The position numbers and the translations under genes were made by a program. A stretch of DNA of 56,348 nucleotides from positions 1 to 56,348 of the forward strand of contig NZ_AEPF01000011.1 in NCBI RefSeq assembly GCF_000193735.1. Direction: 5' to 3'. The number at the start of each line of letters is the position of its first letter. The first letter of the stretch is position 1. Below the pieces are notes generated by a model. That model had not been told where the DNA came from. It was given only the letters and a program-made list of their open reading frames with translations, and made no database searches. This stretch comes from Neisseria sicca 4320 (lineage in GTDB: Bacteria; Pseudomonadota; Gammaproteobacteria; Burkholderiales; Neisseriaceae). This document shows, piece after piece, positions 1-7,869 of this stretch.

Positions 1-8
1 TATTGGTT

Positions 9-20
9 TTCAGACGACCT
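9..20 (-). repeat. DNA uptake sequence downstream of the glycosyltransferase gene
   Basis: A perfect 12-mer TTCAGACGACCT, the complement of AGGTCGTCTGAA, lies just beyond the stop of the glycosyltransferase gene and is followed by T residues. It is probably one arm of a DUS-type terminator whose partner lies outside the window. Confidence 0.85.
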
Positions 21-31
21 TTTTGAGTCTG

Positions 32-1006
32 TCAATCTTTCGCCATTATCTTGGAAGCCGCCAGAAGCTTTAACAACAAACGGCTGCGGAATACATGGCA
101 CAAAAGGCGTACGTCGCGGCGGCGGTTGAATTTGCTGGGATAGCCCGCCATTCGGAAATCGTAGCCGTTTTCTTCCAGCCTGCGGAACAGTTCGTCCGTA
201 GAAACACCGCTTTTAAGCATCGAAACCAAATGGATGAATTGGAAGGAATCCCGTATTTCCAATAACCTGCGGACAACTTTGGGCGGCTGTCCCGGTGTAG
301 CGAGCAGGCGCGTATATTCCCTTACTGCCAAACCGATGTCGTCGAGGTATTTCTTCGTCTGCTCGGGCGTACGCTTGCTGCGCATGGCGGATTCGGGGTT
401 GTCGACATAATCATAAACAACGGTATTGCTGGCAATGACGGTTTGGCATTGCAAAAAATACTCGGTCAAAAATACGCCGTCTTCCAAATATTTCATGCCT
501 TCGATAAATTTCAGCCCCGCTTTTTCCAACAGGCTGCGTTTGTAGATATACGACCAAACGCACGACCAAAACAGATAGCGGTCCATATAATCCGCCAAAC
601 CGATAACCTCGTCTTCATTGGCGGGATAGCGCGCATCGACATTGAATTGGAGCATATCCGCATCGGAATGCTTCATTTTTTCAACCAAACCTGTCAAAAG
701 TGGCGGATCAATATTGTCGTCGTGATCCATAAACATCACATACTCCCCGCGCACTTTAGACAAACCGATATTGCGCGCCCTGCTGACTCCGCCGTTGGGC
801 GTATCAATCAACTGCGCCCGTAATTCGGGATGTTCATTAAAAAACTGCCTGAACTGAGCCGATGTATCATCGGTAGAGCCGTCGTTTACAACAATAAATT
901 CCATCCCTTCGACAGCCTTATGCAGACCTGCAAAATGACGGCACAAACCTGCCGCGAACTTTCCGCCATTATAGACGGGGACAATTAATGAAACAGTTAT
1001 CGACAT
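32..1006 (-). CDS. Family 2 glycosyltransferase
   Basis: This 324-residue protein has the GT-A fold signature of family 2 glycosyltransferases: a beta strand and loop SLIVPVYNGG (residues 6-15), the nucleotide-binding VNDGSTDDT (40-48), NGGVSRARNIGL (71-82), and a DHDD metal-binding DXD-type motif at 94-97. Such enzymes transfer a sugar from a nucleotide donor at the cytoplasmic face of the membrane, typically while building lipooligosaccharide, capsule or protein-linked glycans. No transmembrane segment is obvious. Donor and acceptor cannot be told from the sequence. It stands alone, with about 180 bases of AT-rich DNA upstream. The family call is firm; a role in surface glycan assembly is inference. 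Confidence 0.88.
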   Translation of the reverse strand: MSITVSLIVPVYNGGKFAAGLCRHFAGLHKAVEGMEFIVVNDGSTDDTSAQFRQFFNEHPELRAQLIDTPNGGVSRARNIGLSKVRGEYVMFMDHDDNIDPPLLTGLVEKMKHSDADMLQFNVDARYPANEDEVIGLADYMDRYLFWSCVWSYIYKRSLLEKAGLKFIEGMKYLEDGVFLTEYFLQCQTVIASNTVVYDYVDNPESAMRSKRTPEQTKKYLDDIGLAVREYTRLLATPGQPPKVVRRLLEIRDSFQFIHLVSMLKSGVSTDELFRRLEENGYDFRMAGYPSKFNRRRDVRLLCHVFRSRLLLKLLAASKIMAKD

Positions 1007-1184
1007 AAATCTGCATCCTGCTGAGTAGGTAAACGACTAAAAATAGACATTTACGGCGTCTTTAAGTTTCAAGTTTAATATTAAAGACACTAATAATTTT
1101 TTTATAACATACCATCTGGGAAATAAGGGACAAGCTTTCCAACCTATGCATCCGGTTTTCAGACGACCTTTCCATGCTTCCGAT

Positions 1185-2727
1185 TCAGTGCGTTTCCACC
1201 CGCTTGAAATCTCTCGGTCTAAAACCCAACGCAGCCAGCGAAACGAAATACAAACCGCCGCCTATCGCAATCAGGATGCACAACTGCCCTGCTTTACGCA
1301 AACCGCCGACATGCACCCACTCAAACGGCAGATAAGCCTGCGCCGCCCACAATCCGCCGCCCATCACGACAAGCGACAGCAGCATTTTACCCAGAAAACT
1401 CCCCCACCCTTTACCGGGTCGGTAAATACCATGTTTGCGCAACAGGTAAAACAACAATCCCGCATTGATACACGCGCCTAAACCAATGGCAAGCGAAAGC
1501 CCGACGTGTTTCAAAGGACCGATAAATGCAAGGTTCATCAACTGCGTGCAAACAAGCGTAAAGATGGCAATTTTGACGGGCGTTTTGATGTTTTGCCGCG
1601 CATAGAAACCGGGTGCCAACACTTTAATCATGATTAAGCCGATTAAACCAAAAGAATAGGCAATCAACGCATGTTGCGTCATCTGCGCGTCAAACAGCGT
1701 AAATTCTCGGTACATAAACAGCGTCGCCACCAACGGGAACGACAACACCGCCAGCCCGACCGCCGCCGGCAGGGTCAGCAGCATACACAGGCGCAAACCC
1801 CAGTCGAGCAGTCCGGAAAACTGCTCCCTATTCCGATTGGCCGCATGTTTGGACAAAGTCGGCAGCAAAATCGTACCGAGCGCAGCACCCAAAACACCAC
1901 TGGGCAGCTCCATCAGTCGGTCGGCGTAATACATCCACGAAACGCTGCCCGATTGCAGATAAGAAGCGAAAATCGTGTTGATAACCAAAGAAATCTGCGC
2001 CACGCTCACACCCAAAATCGCAGGCGCCATCTGTTTCATCACGCGGTTGACCGCCGCATCTTTAAAATTCAATTTGGGCAGTTTCAAAAAGCCCAGTTTC
2101 GCCAACCAAGGGAGTTGGAAGCCAAGCTGCAAAAGCCCGCCGACAAAGACCGCCCAAGCCAGCGCGGTAACGGGCGGATCAAAATACGGCACGAAAAACA
2201 GTGCGAATACGATAAAAGAAATATTCAAAAACGTCGGCGTAAACGCAGGAATGCTGAACTCATGATAAGAATTCAGTATCGAACCGACAAAGGAAGACAA
2301 AGAAATCAATAAGATATAAGGAAACGTAATCCGCAGCAAATCGATGGAAAGCTGGAATTTGTCCGCCTCCTTGGCAAAAACCGGGCGCGGAAATCCAAAT
2401 TACCCAAGGCGCGGCAAGAATGCCCAGCGCGGTAACGATCACCAGGACAAACGACAGCATCCCCGCCACATGGCGGATAAACGCCTCCGTCGCCTCTTTC
2501 GAACGCGTTTCCTTATATTCCGCCAAAATCGGCACGAAAGCCTGTGCAAACGCCCCTTCCGCAAATACGCGGCGCAGCAGGTTCGGCAGTTTGAACGCCA
2601 CAAAAAAGGCGTCGGTCGCCATGCCTGCACCAAACGCCCGGGCAATTACCGTATCACGCACAAATCCAAGTATGCGCGACACCATCGTCAAGCTGCCGAC
2701 CTTGGCCAAAGCCCCTAACAAATTCAT
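1185..2727 (-). pseudogene. murJ: Lipid II flippase MurJ, split by a frameshift
   Basis: Two adjacent reading frames together encode a full-length MurJ (MviN) flippase, the multi-spanning inner-membrane protein that moves lipid II to the periplasmic face for peptidoglycan synthesis. The N-terminal frame starts at 2727 (MNLLGALAKVGSLTMVSRIL) and reads correctly to ISAPGF. The C-terminal frame resumes as LRITFPYILLISLSSFVGS and runs to 1185. On the plus strand the break lies in the run of five A at 2376-2380. Removing one base restores the expected GFAKEADKFQLSIDLLR. MurJ is generally essential, so either this is a sequencing or assembly error in a homopolymer, or another flippase covers the function. 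Confidence 0.9.
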
Positions 2728-2802
2728 CCGTTTTATTCCTTCAAAAGTCCAGACATCGTCTGAAAGCGCGTATTGTACGACAGAATTGAACAGAACACTT
2801 TT

Positions 2803-2832
2803 TTCAGACGACCTCTTTCAACATCGTCTGAA
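2803..2832. repeat. DUS with degenerate inverted partner
   Basis: TTCAGACGACCT at 2803-2814 faces the partial copy ATCGTCTGAAA just downstream, giving a short hairpin between the divergent murJ and dsbA genes. Because both flanking genes start here, it is more likely an uptake signal than a needed terminator. Confidence 0.7.
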
Positions 2833-2937
2833 ACCATCATTTCCCTACATGAAACCGTCTTTTTCGCATCAAACCATATATCAAACCGCCAAAATGCAAT
2901 AAAATCCCCCATTTAACCAAACTATCACGGAGTAAAC

Positions 2938-3636
2938 ATGAAACTGAAAGCCTTGGCGCTTACCGCCGCCCTGCTTGCCCTGACCGCCTGCGACAACAAA
3001 GCCCAAACCAGCGTCCCTGCCGACAGCGCGCCCGCAGCATCAGCAGCTTCCGCTGCACCTGTCGCTTTAGTTGAGGGGCTTAACTACACCACACTCAGCA
3101 CACCTATTCCCCAACAGCAGGCAGGCAAAGTCGAAGTCCTCGAATTTTTCGGCTACTTCTGTCCACACTGCGCCCACCTCGAGCCCGTTTTGAGCAAACA
3201 CGCCAAAACCTTCAAAGACGACACCTACCTTCGTACCGAACACGTCGTCTGGGGTGATGAGATGAAACCATTGGCACGCCTTGCTGCCGCTGTCGATATG
3301 GCGGCCGCCGACACCAAAGATATTGCAAACAGCCATATTTTTGACGCCATGGTCAACCGGCAAATCAAACTGCAAGACCCGGAAGTCCTCAAAAAATGGT
3401 TGAACGAGCAAACCGCTTTTGACGGCAAAAAAGTCCTCGCTGCCTACGAATCTCCCGAAAGCCAAACCCGCGCAGACAAAATGGCGGAGCTGACCAATAC
3501 CTACAAAATCGACGGCACCCCCACCGTTATCGTCGGCGGCAAATACAAAGTCGAATTTGCAGACTGGGAAACAGGTATGAAAACCATAGACCTGCTTGCA
3601 GACAGAGTACGCGAAGAACAAAAAACTGCCAAATAA
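2938..3636 (+). CDS. dsbA: Thiol:disulfide interchange lipoprotein DsbA
   Basis: The 232-residue protein begins with a lipoprotein signal peptide ending in the lipobox LTAC (Cys18), followed by an Ala/Ser-rich linker to about residue 45. The DsbA thioredoxin fold carries the redox motif CPHC at 75-78 and a cis-proline loop GTPTV around residue 195. It oxidises pairs of cysteines in exported proteins; neisserial DsbA1 and DsbA2 are membrane-anchored in this way. GGAG at 2929-2932 supports the chosen ATG. It lies divergent from murJ, the arrangement I recall for meningococcal dsbA1, so it is probably that paralogue. LptD further along in this window is a likely substrate class. Confidence 0.93.
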   Translation: MKLKALALTAALLALTACDNKAQTSVPADSAPAASAASAAPVALVEGLNYTTLSTPIPQQQAGKVEVLEFFGYFCPHCAHLEPVLSKHAKTFKDDTYLRTEHVVWGDEMKPLARLAAAVDMAAADTKDIANSHIFDAMVNRQIKLQDPEVLKKWLNEQTAFDGKKVLAAYESPESQTRADKMAELTNTYKIDGTPTVIVGGKYKVEFADWETGMKTIDLLADRVREEQKTAK

Positions 3637-3648
3637 TCCCCAAAAAGC

Positions 3649-3690
3649 AGACAGCCGTCCGAAACCGCGATTTCAGGACGGCTGTTTTCA
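3649..3690 (+). terminator. Terminator after dsbA
   Basis: A perfect 10-bp stem, ACAGCCGTCC at 3651-3660 with GGACGGCTGT at 3676-3685, is followed by TTTT. The stem contains an eroded uptake sequence (GCCGTCCGAA). Confidence 0.8.
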
Positions 3691-3774
3691 CAAAAAATCA
3701 GGCAAAAAATCAAGTCGGACAGAGAAACGGGCGCACATCCCCCATATCCCTTATAATATCCCCCATTCCCATTT

Positions 3775-3808
3775 TTCAGACGACCTCAGACGCAAAAGGT
3801 CGTCTGAA
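3775..3808. repeat. Inverted DUS pair in the obg leader
   Basis: TTCAGACGACCT (3775-3786) and AGGTCGTCTGAA (3797-3808) form a hairpin only about 20 bases upstream of the obg start codon. It would form in the leader if transcription starts upstream of it. Confidence 0.8.
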
Positions 3809-3830
3809 ACTCAAAATACAAGAGAACACC

Positions 3831-4985
3831 ATGAAATTCATCGACGAAGCAAAAATCGAAGTCGCCGCAGGCAAAGGCGGTAATGGCGCAACCAGTTTCC
3901 GCCGCGAAAAATTCGTGCCCCGCGGCGGCCCTGACGGCGGCGACGGCGGCAAAGGCGGCAGCGTATGGGCGGAAGCCGACGAAAACACCAACACCCTCGT
4001 CGAATACCGCTTCGTCAAACGCTACCAAGCCAAAAACGGCGAAAAAGGCCACGGCTCCGACCGCTACGGCGCAGGTGCGGACGACATCGTCCTCAAAATG
4101 CCCGTCGGCACCCTTATCCGCGACCTCGATACAGACGAAATCGTTGCCGACCTCACCCACCACGGCCAGCGCGTCTGCCTCGCCAAAGGCGGCAAAGGCG
4201 GCTTAGGCAATATCCACTTCAAATCGTCCATCAACCGCGCCCCTAAACAATCCACGCCCGGCGAAGAAGGCGAAACCCGCTCCCTGCAACTCGAGCTTAA
4301 AGTCCTCGCCGATGTCGGCTTGTTAGGCATGCCCAACGCCGGTAAATCCACCCTGATTACCGCCGTATCCGCCGCACGTCCCAAAATCGCCAACTACCCC
4401 TTCACCACCCTGCATCCGAACTTAGGCGTCGTGCGCATCGACGAAAACCACAGCTTCGTCATGGCCGACATTCCCGGCCTGATTGAAGGCGCGGCAGAAG
4501 GCGCAGGCCTAGGCCACCGTTTCCTCAAACACTTATCGCGCACCGGCCTGCTGTTGCACGTCGTCGATTTGGCGCCCTTCGACGAAGCCGTCAATCCCGC
4601 CGAAGAGGCCCTCGCTATCATCAACGAATTGCGCAAATACGACGAAGAACTCTACGGCAAACCGCGCTGGCTGGTGCTGAACAAACTCGACATGCTCGAC
4701 GAAGAAGAAGCCCAAGCACGCACCGCCGCCTTCCTCGAAGCCATCGGCTGGGACTACCCCAAACCCGACGACCGCTTCCAATTCGACATGGAAACCCCGC
4801 GTCTCTTCCAAATCAGTGCGCTGACACACCAAGGCACTCAGGAATTGGTACACCAAATCAACCAATACCTGACCGAGAAAAAACGCATCGAAGCTGAAAA
4901 AGCAGAAGCGGAGCAGGCAGCGGTAAATACCGAGATTGCCGAGCAGCAGCCTAAAACGGATACAGGCGTATTTAAGCCGGAGTAA
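3831..4985 (+). CDS. obg: GTPase Obg/CgtA
   Basis: A 384-residue Obg-family GTPase involved in late assembly of the 50S ribosomal subunit and stress control. The glycine-rich Obg domain occupies roughly residues 1-158, with repeated GG and KGG motifs. The G domain follows: P-loop GMPNAGKST (166-174), switch/G3 DIPG (213-216) and G4 NKLD (284-287). The C-terminal tail is charged and rich in Glu, Ala and Lys, as in other proteobacterial Obg proteins. It stands alone rather than next to rplU-rpmA, the usual neighbours of obg. The length and all GTPase motifs are intact. Confidence 0.96.
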   Translation: MKFIDEAKIEVAAGKGGNGATSFRREKFVPRGGPDGGDGGKGGSVWAEADENTNTLVEYRFVKRYQAKNGEKGHGSDRYGAGADDIVLKMPVGTLIRDLDTDEIVADLTHHGQRVCLAKGGKGGLGNIHFKSSINRAPKQSTPGEEGETRSLQLELKVLADVGLLGMPNAGKSTLITAVSAARPKIANYPFTTLHPNLGVVRIDENHSFVMADIPGLIEGAAEGAGLGHRFLKHLSRTGLLLHVVDLAPFDEAVNPAEEALAIINELRKYDEELYGKPRWLVLNKLDMLDEEEAQARTAAFLEAIGWDYPKPDDRFQFDMETPRLFQISALTHQGTQELVHQINQYLTEKKRIEAEKAEAEQAAVNTEIAEQQPKTDTGVFKPE

Positions 4986-4988
4986 AAA

Positions 4989-5029
4989 GTTTCAGACGAC
5001 CTTTGTTTGATAAAGAGGTCGTCTGAAAA
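4989..5029. terminator. DUS-pair terminator after obg
   Basis: TTCAGACGACCT (4991-5002) and AGGTCGTCTGAA (5016-5027) form a 14-bp stem directly after the obg stop codon. Confidence 0.8.
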
Positions 5030-5104
5030 ATATGCAACGAAACAAACACAGCAATGACTTTCCACAAACTTATTTTAGAATCTAAGTGAACTCGATTTCA
5101 TTTG

Positions 5105-5137
5105 TAGACGTCGTCTAAGCGGTTTCCAGACGACCTC
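5105..5137. repeat. Eroded inverted DUS pair upstream of cysS
   Basis: TAGACGTCGTCTAA and TTTCCAGACGACCT are decayed copies of the uptake sequence that can still pair. They lie in the leader of cysS. Confidence 0.5.
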
Positions 5138-5167
5138 ATATACTAATGCTCCTCTTAGTGAATGCCT

Positions 5168-6589
5168 ATGACCACCATCTACAACACCCTTACCCGCCAA
5201 AAAGAACCCTTCTCCTCCATCGATCCTAAAAACGTGCGTATGTACGTTTGCGGCATGACCGTTTACGACTATTGCCACTTGGGTCACGCCCGCGTGATGG
5301 TTGTGTTCGACATGATTGCCCGCTGGCTGCGCGAGTGCGGTTATCCGCTCACTTATGTGCGCAACATCACCGACATCGACGACAAAATTATTGCCCGCGC
5401 TGCTGAAAACGGCGAGACCATTGGCGAACTGACCGCGCGTTTCATCCAAGCCATGCACGAAGATGCCGATGCTTTGGGCGTATTGCGTCCCGACATCGAG
5501 CCGAAGGCGACAGAAAACATTCCGCAAATGATTGCCATGATTGAAACCCTGATTCAAAACGGCAAGGCATATCCTGCCGCAAACGGCGACGTTTACTATG
5601 CCGTGCGCGAGTTTGCTGCTTACGGACAATTATCGGGCAAATCGCTGGACGACCTGCGTGCGGGCGAGCGTGTGGAAGTGGATGGTTTCAAACGCGATCC
5701 GCTTGATTTTGTGTTGTGGAAAGCGGCCAAAGCAGGCGAGCCGGCATGGGAAAGCCCGTGGGGCAACGGCCGTCCGGGCTGGCACATCGAATGCTCTGCC
5801 ATGAGTGAAAACCTGTTCGGCGACACTTTCGACATTCACGGCGGTGGTGCAGATTTACAGTTCCCGCACCACGAAAACGAAATCGCCCAAAGCGTCGGCG
5901 CCAGCGGCCACACCTGCGGCCACGACCACGCGCAAACCCATCATGGTCAAAGCATTGCCAGCCACGTCAAATACTGGCTGCACAACGGCTTCATCCGCGT
6001 GGACGGCGAAAAAATGTCCAAATCGCTGGGCAACTTCTTCACCATCCGCGAAGTGTTGAAACAATACGACCCCGAAGTCGTGCGCTTCTTCATCCTGCGC
6101 GCCCACTACCGCAGCCCGCTGAACTACTCCGACGCGCATCTGGACGACGCAAAAGGCGCACTGACCCGCCTGTACACTACCTTGAAAAACACGCCTGCCG
6201 CCGCGTTCGAATTGTCCGAAAATGCCAACGACTACACCCGCCGCTTCTACGCCGCCATGAACGACGATTTCGGTACGGTCGAAGCAGTTGCCGTGTTGTT
6301 TGAACTGGCAGGTGAAGTGAACAAAACCAACGACGCGCACCTCGCCGGCTGCCTGAAAGCCTTGGGCGGCATCATCGGCCTGCTGCAACGCGATCCGACC
6401 GAGTTCTTGCAAGGCGGCGCGGTTTCAGACGGCCTCTCCAATGAAGAAATCGACGACTTAATCGCCCGACGCAAACAGGCGCGCGCGGATAAAAATTGGG
6501 CGGAGTCCGACCGCATCCGCGACCTTCTGAACGAACACAAAATCATTCTGGAAGACAACGCCGGCGGCACGACTTGGCGTCGCGGCTAA
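5168..6589 (+). CDS. cysS: Cysteinyl-tRNA synthetase
   Basis: A class I aminoacyl-tRNA synthetase of 473 residues charging tRNA-Cys. The HIGH motif is HLGH (37-40) and the KMSKS loop is at 282-286. The zinc ligands are all present at the spacing known from E. coli: Cys28, Cys209, His234 and Glu238. I start at the second ATG (MTTIYNT), which matches the length I recall for neisserial CysS; another ATG lies two codons upstream and neither has a strong ribosome binding site. A His-rich stretch (GHTCGHDHAQTHHG, about 247-260) sits between the zinc site and KMSKS and is absent from the E. coli enzyme. Confidence 0.96.
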   Translation: MTTIYNTLTRQKEPFSSIDPKNVRMYVCGMTVYDYCHLGHARVMVVFDMIARWLRECGYPLTYVRNITDIDDKIIARAAENGETIGELTARFIQAMHEDADALGVLRPDIEPKATENIPQMIAMIETLIQNGKAYPAANGDVYYAVREFAAYGQLSGKSLDDLRAGERVEVDGFKRDPLDFVLWKAAKAGEPAWESPWGNGRPGWHIECSAMSENLFGDTFDIHGGGADLQFPHHENEIAQSVGASGHTCGHDHAQTHHGQSIASHVKYWLHNGFIRVDGEKMSKSLGNFFTIREVLKQYDPEVVRFFILRAHYRSPLNYSDAHLDDAKGALTRLYTTLKNTPAAAFELSENANDYTRRFYAAMNDDFGTVEAVAVLFELAGEVNKTNDAHLAGCLKALGGIIGLLQRDPTEFLQGGAVSDGLSNEEIDDLIARRKQARADKNWAESDRIRDLLNEHKIILEDNAGGTTWRRG

Positions 6590-6597
6590 TTTACTTT

Positions 6598-6651
6598 GAT
6601 ACGAAAAAAGGTCGTCTAGAAAATTATTTTCAGACGACCTTTTTTCGTATC
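6598..6651. terminator. Long bidirectional hairpin between cysS and the acyltransferase
   Basis: A 20-bp stem built around DUS arms (6609-6620, with CTAGA in place of CTGAA, and 6629-6640) extends outward through GATACGAAAAA and TTTTTCGTATC. It sits between converging genes and should terminate both. Confidence 0.85.
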
Positions 6652-6683
6652 TGGTTGAAAGTTGAAAACCGTGATGTGTATAC

Positions 6684-7295
6684 TCAATCTTCCAATAGGC
6701 TCTTCTTGATGACCGCAGGATTCCCAGCGGCGACGCAGTACGGCGGCACATCTTTGGTTACCACAGCCCCAGCGCCGATGACCGCTCCTTTGCCTACCCG
6801 TACTCCGCCCATAATAATCGCGCGTCGTCCGATCCAAACATCATCCTCAATCACAATCGGATTGACTTCCGTATAGCCCTCATACTTCAAAGTCTCACGA
6901 TTAAACTTGTGATTGTTAGAATAAAACAAACATTCCGGCCCCATCATGACATTATTGCCTATCGTCAAGCCGTAGCATATTTCGCAATTAACGCCGATGC
7001 CCGAGTTATCACCGATCACCGTATCCGGCATGACGTACGCGCCCTTTTCAATATTGACGTTTGTACCGATATGAGGCGACACTCTTTTTGCTAAAAAAAC
7101 ACGGACTCTTTTAGCAGGCGTGCCTAAAACACGACAATAAGACGGCGGCAGCAAACCGCTGACCACACGCAGAATCAAACCATTTACTTTTGCCTTCATT
7201 CCTATACGGTCCCTCATGTGATAAATATATGTCATCAGACCCATATTTTGCATAAAGTTCAAGAATAAAGCAAAAATTCTTAAAAAATTACTCAA
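6684..7295 (-). CDS. Hexapeptide-repeat acyltransferase
   Basis: A 203-residue protein whose residues 75-195 form a left-handed beta helix of hexapeptide repeats (e.g. VIGDNSGIGVNCEI, VIEDDVWIGRRAII, VGKGAVIGAGAVV). It has the SNNH segment (126-129) that supplies the catalytic His in maltose/galactoside/serine O-acetyltransferase relatives. The N-terminal 75 residues are hydrophobic to basic and partly helical. It probably acetylates a sugar, possibly of a surface glycan, but nothing nearby fixes the substrate. It converges with cysS and is divergent from rpmE. Confidence 0.82.
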   Translation of the reverse strand: MSNFLRIFALFLNFMQNMGLMTYIYHMRDRIGMKAKVNGLILRVVSGLLPPSYCRVLGTPAKRVRVFLAKRVSPHIGTNVNIEKGAYVMPDTVIGDNSGIGVNCEICYGLTIGNNVMMGPECLFYSNNHKFNRETLKYEGYTEVNPIVIEDDVWIGRRAIIMGGVRVGKGAVIGAGAVVTKDVPPYCVAAGNPAVIKKSLLED

Positions 7296-7438
7296 ATAAA
7301 CAATACGATAAATAATTCAGCACCTTATTATCCCAATCATCATTTCAAGAACACAAAAGCAACGCCGACCAGCCTCTCTCGGGCAATATCCTCTTGACGG
7401 AACAGAAAAAAACAGCGAAAATCCGAATCTTGCCTGAA

Positions 7439-7459
7439 GCATAGGTACATCCCCTATGC
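7439..7459 (+). promoter_or_regulatory. Hairpin in the rpmE leader
   Basis: GCATAGG and CCTATGC form a 7-bp stem about 25 bases upstream of the rpmE start codon. Ribosomal protein L31 genes in other bacteria often carry autoregulatory leader structures, and this is a candidate by position only. Confidence 0.35.
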
Positions 7460-7482
7460 CCGCTTAACCGAAAGGAAACAAA

Positions 7483-7698
7483 ATGAAACAAGATATCCAT
7501 CCTAATTACCACGAAATCAACGTTACCTGCTCTTGCGGCAACAAATTCGTCACCAAATCCGCGCTGGAAAAAGACAGCTTCAATATCGAGGTTTGCTCTT
7601 TGTGCCACCCGTTCTACACCGGCACCCAAAAAATCGTCGATACAACCGGTCGCGTGGACAAATTCAACAACAAATTCGGCAATCTGTTCAAACGCTAA
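7483..7698 (+). CDS. rpmE: Ribosomal protein L31, zinc-binding type
   Basis: A 71-residue L31 of the C+ (zinc-binding) class, with cysteines at 16, 18, 37 and 40 (CSC and CSLC). The C-terminal FNNKFGNL is typical of the family. It joins the 50S subunit near the 5S rRNA and contacts the small subunit. AAAGGA lies six bases upstream of the ATG. It is monocistronic, followed at once by a strong terminator. Confidence 0.96.
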   Translation: MKQDIHPNYHEINVTCSCGNKFVTKSALEKDSFNIEVCSLCHPFYTGTQKIVDTTGRVDKFNNKFGNLFKR

Positions 7699-7716
7699 TC
7701 GCCGCTTTGCTGAAAT

Positions 7717-7747
7717 AAAAAAGACTGCATTTTATGCAGTCTTTTTT
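7717..7747 (+). terminator. Rho-independent terminator after rpmE
   Basis: AAAAGACTGCAT (7719-7730) pairs perfectly with ATGCAGTCTTTT (7734-7745) around a three-base loop, with a run of T downstream. Confidence 0.92.
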
Positions 7748-7869
7748 GCTTTATATGTCGTCTGAAAATGCATTTTCACCAGTTCAAAACCCAAATCCTT
7801 CCTTTCAGACGACCTCCCGCCGAATCTTTGCTAAACTACACGAAAATACGTTCAACATCTCTCAAACCT

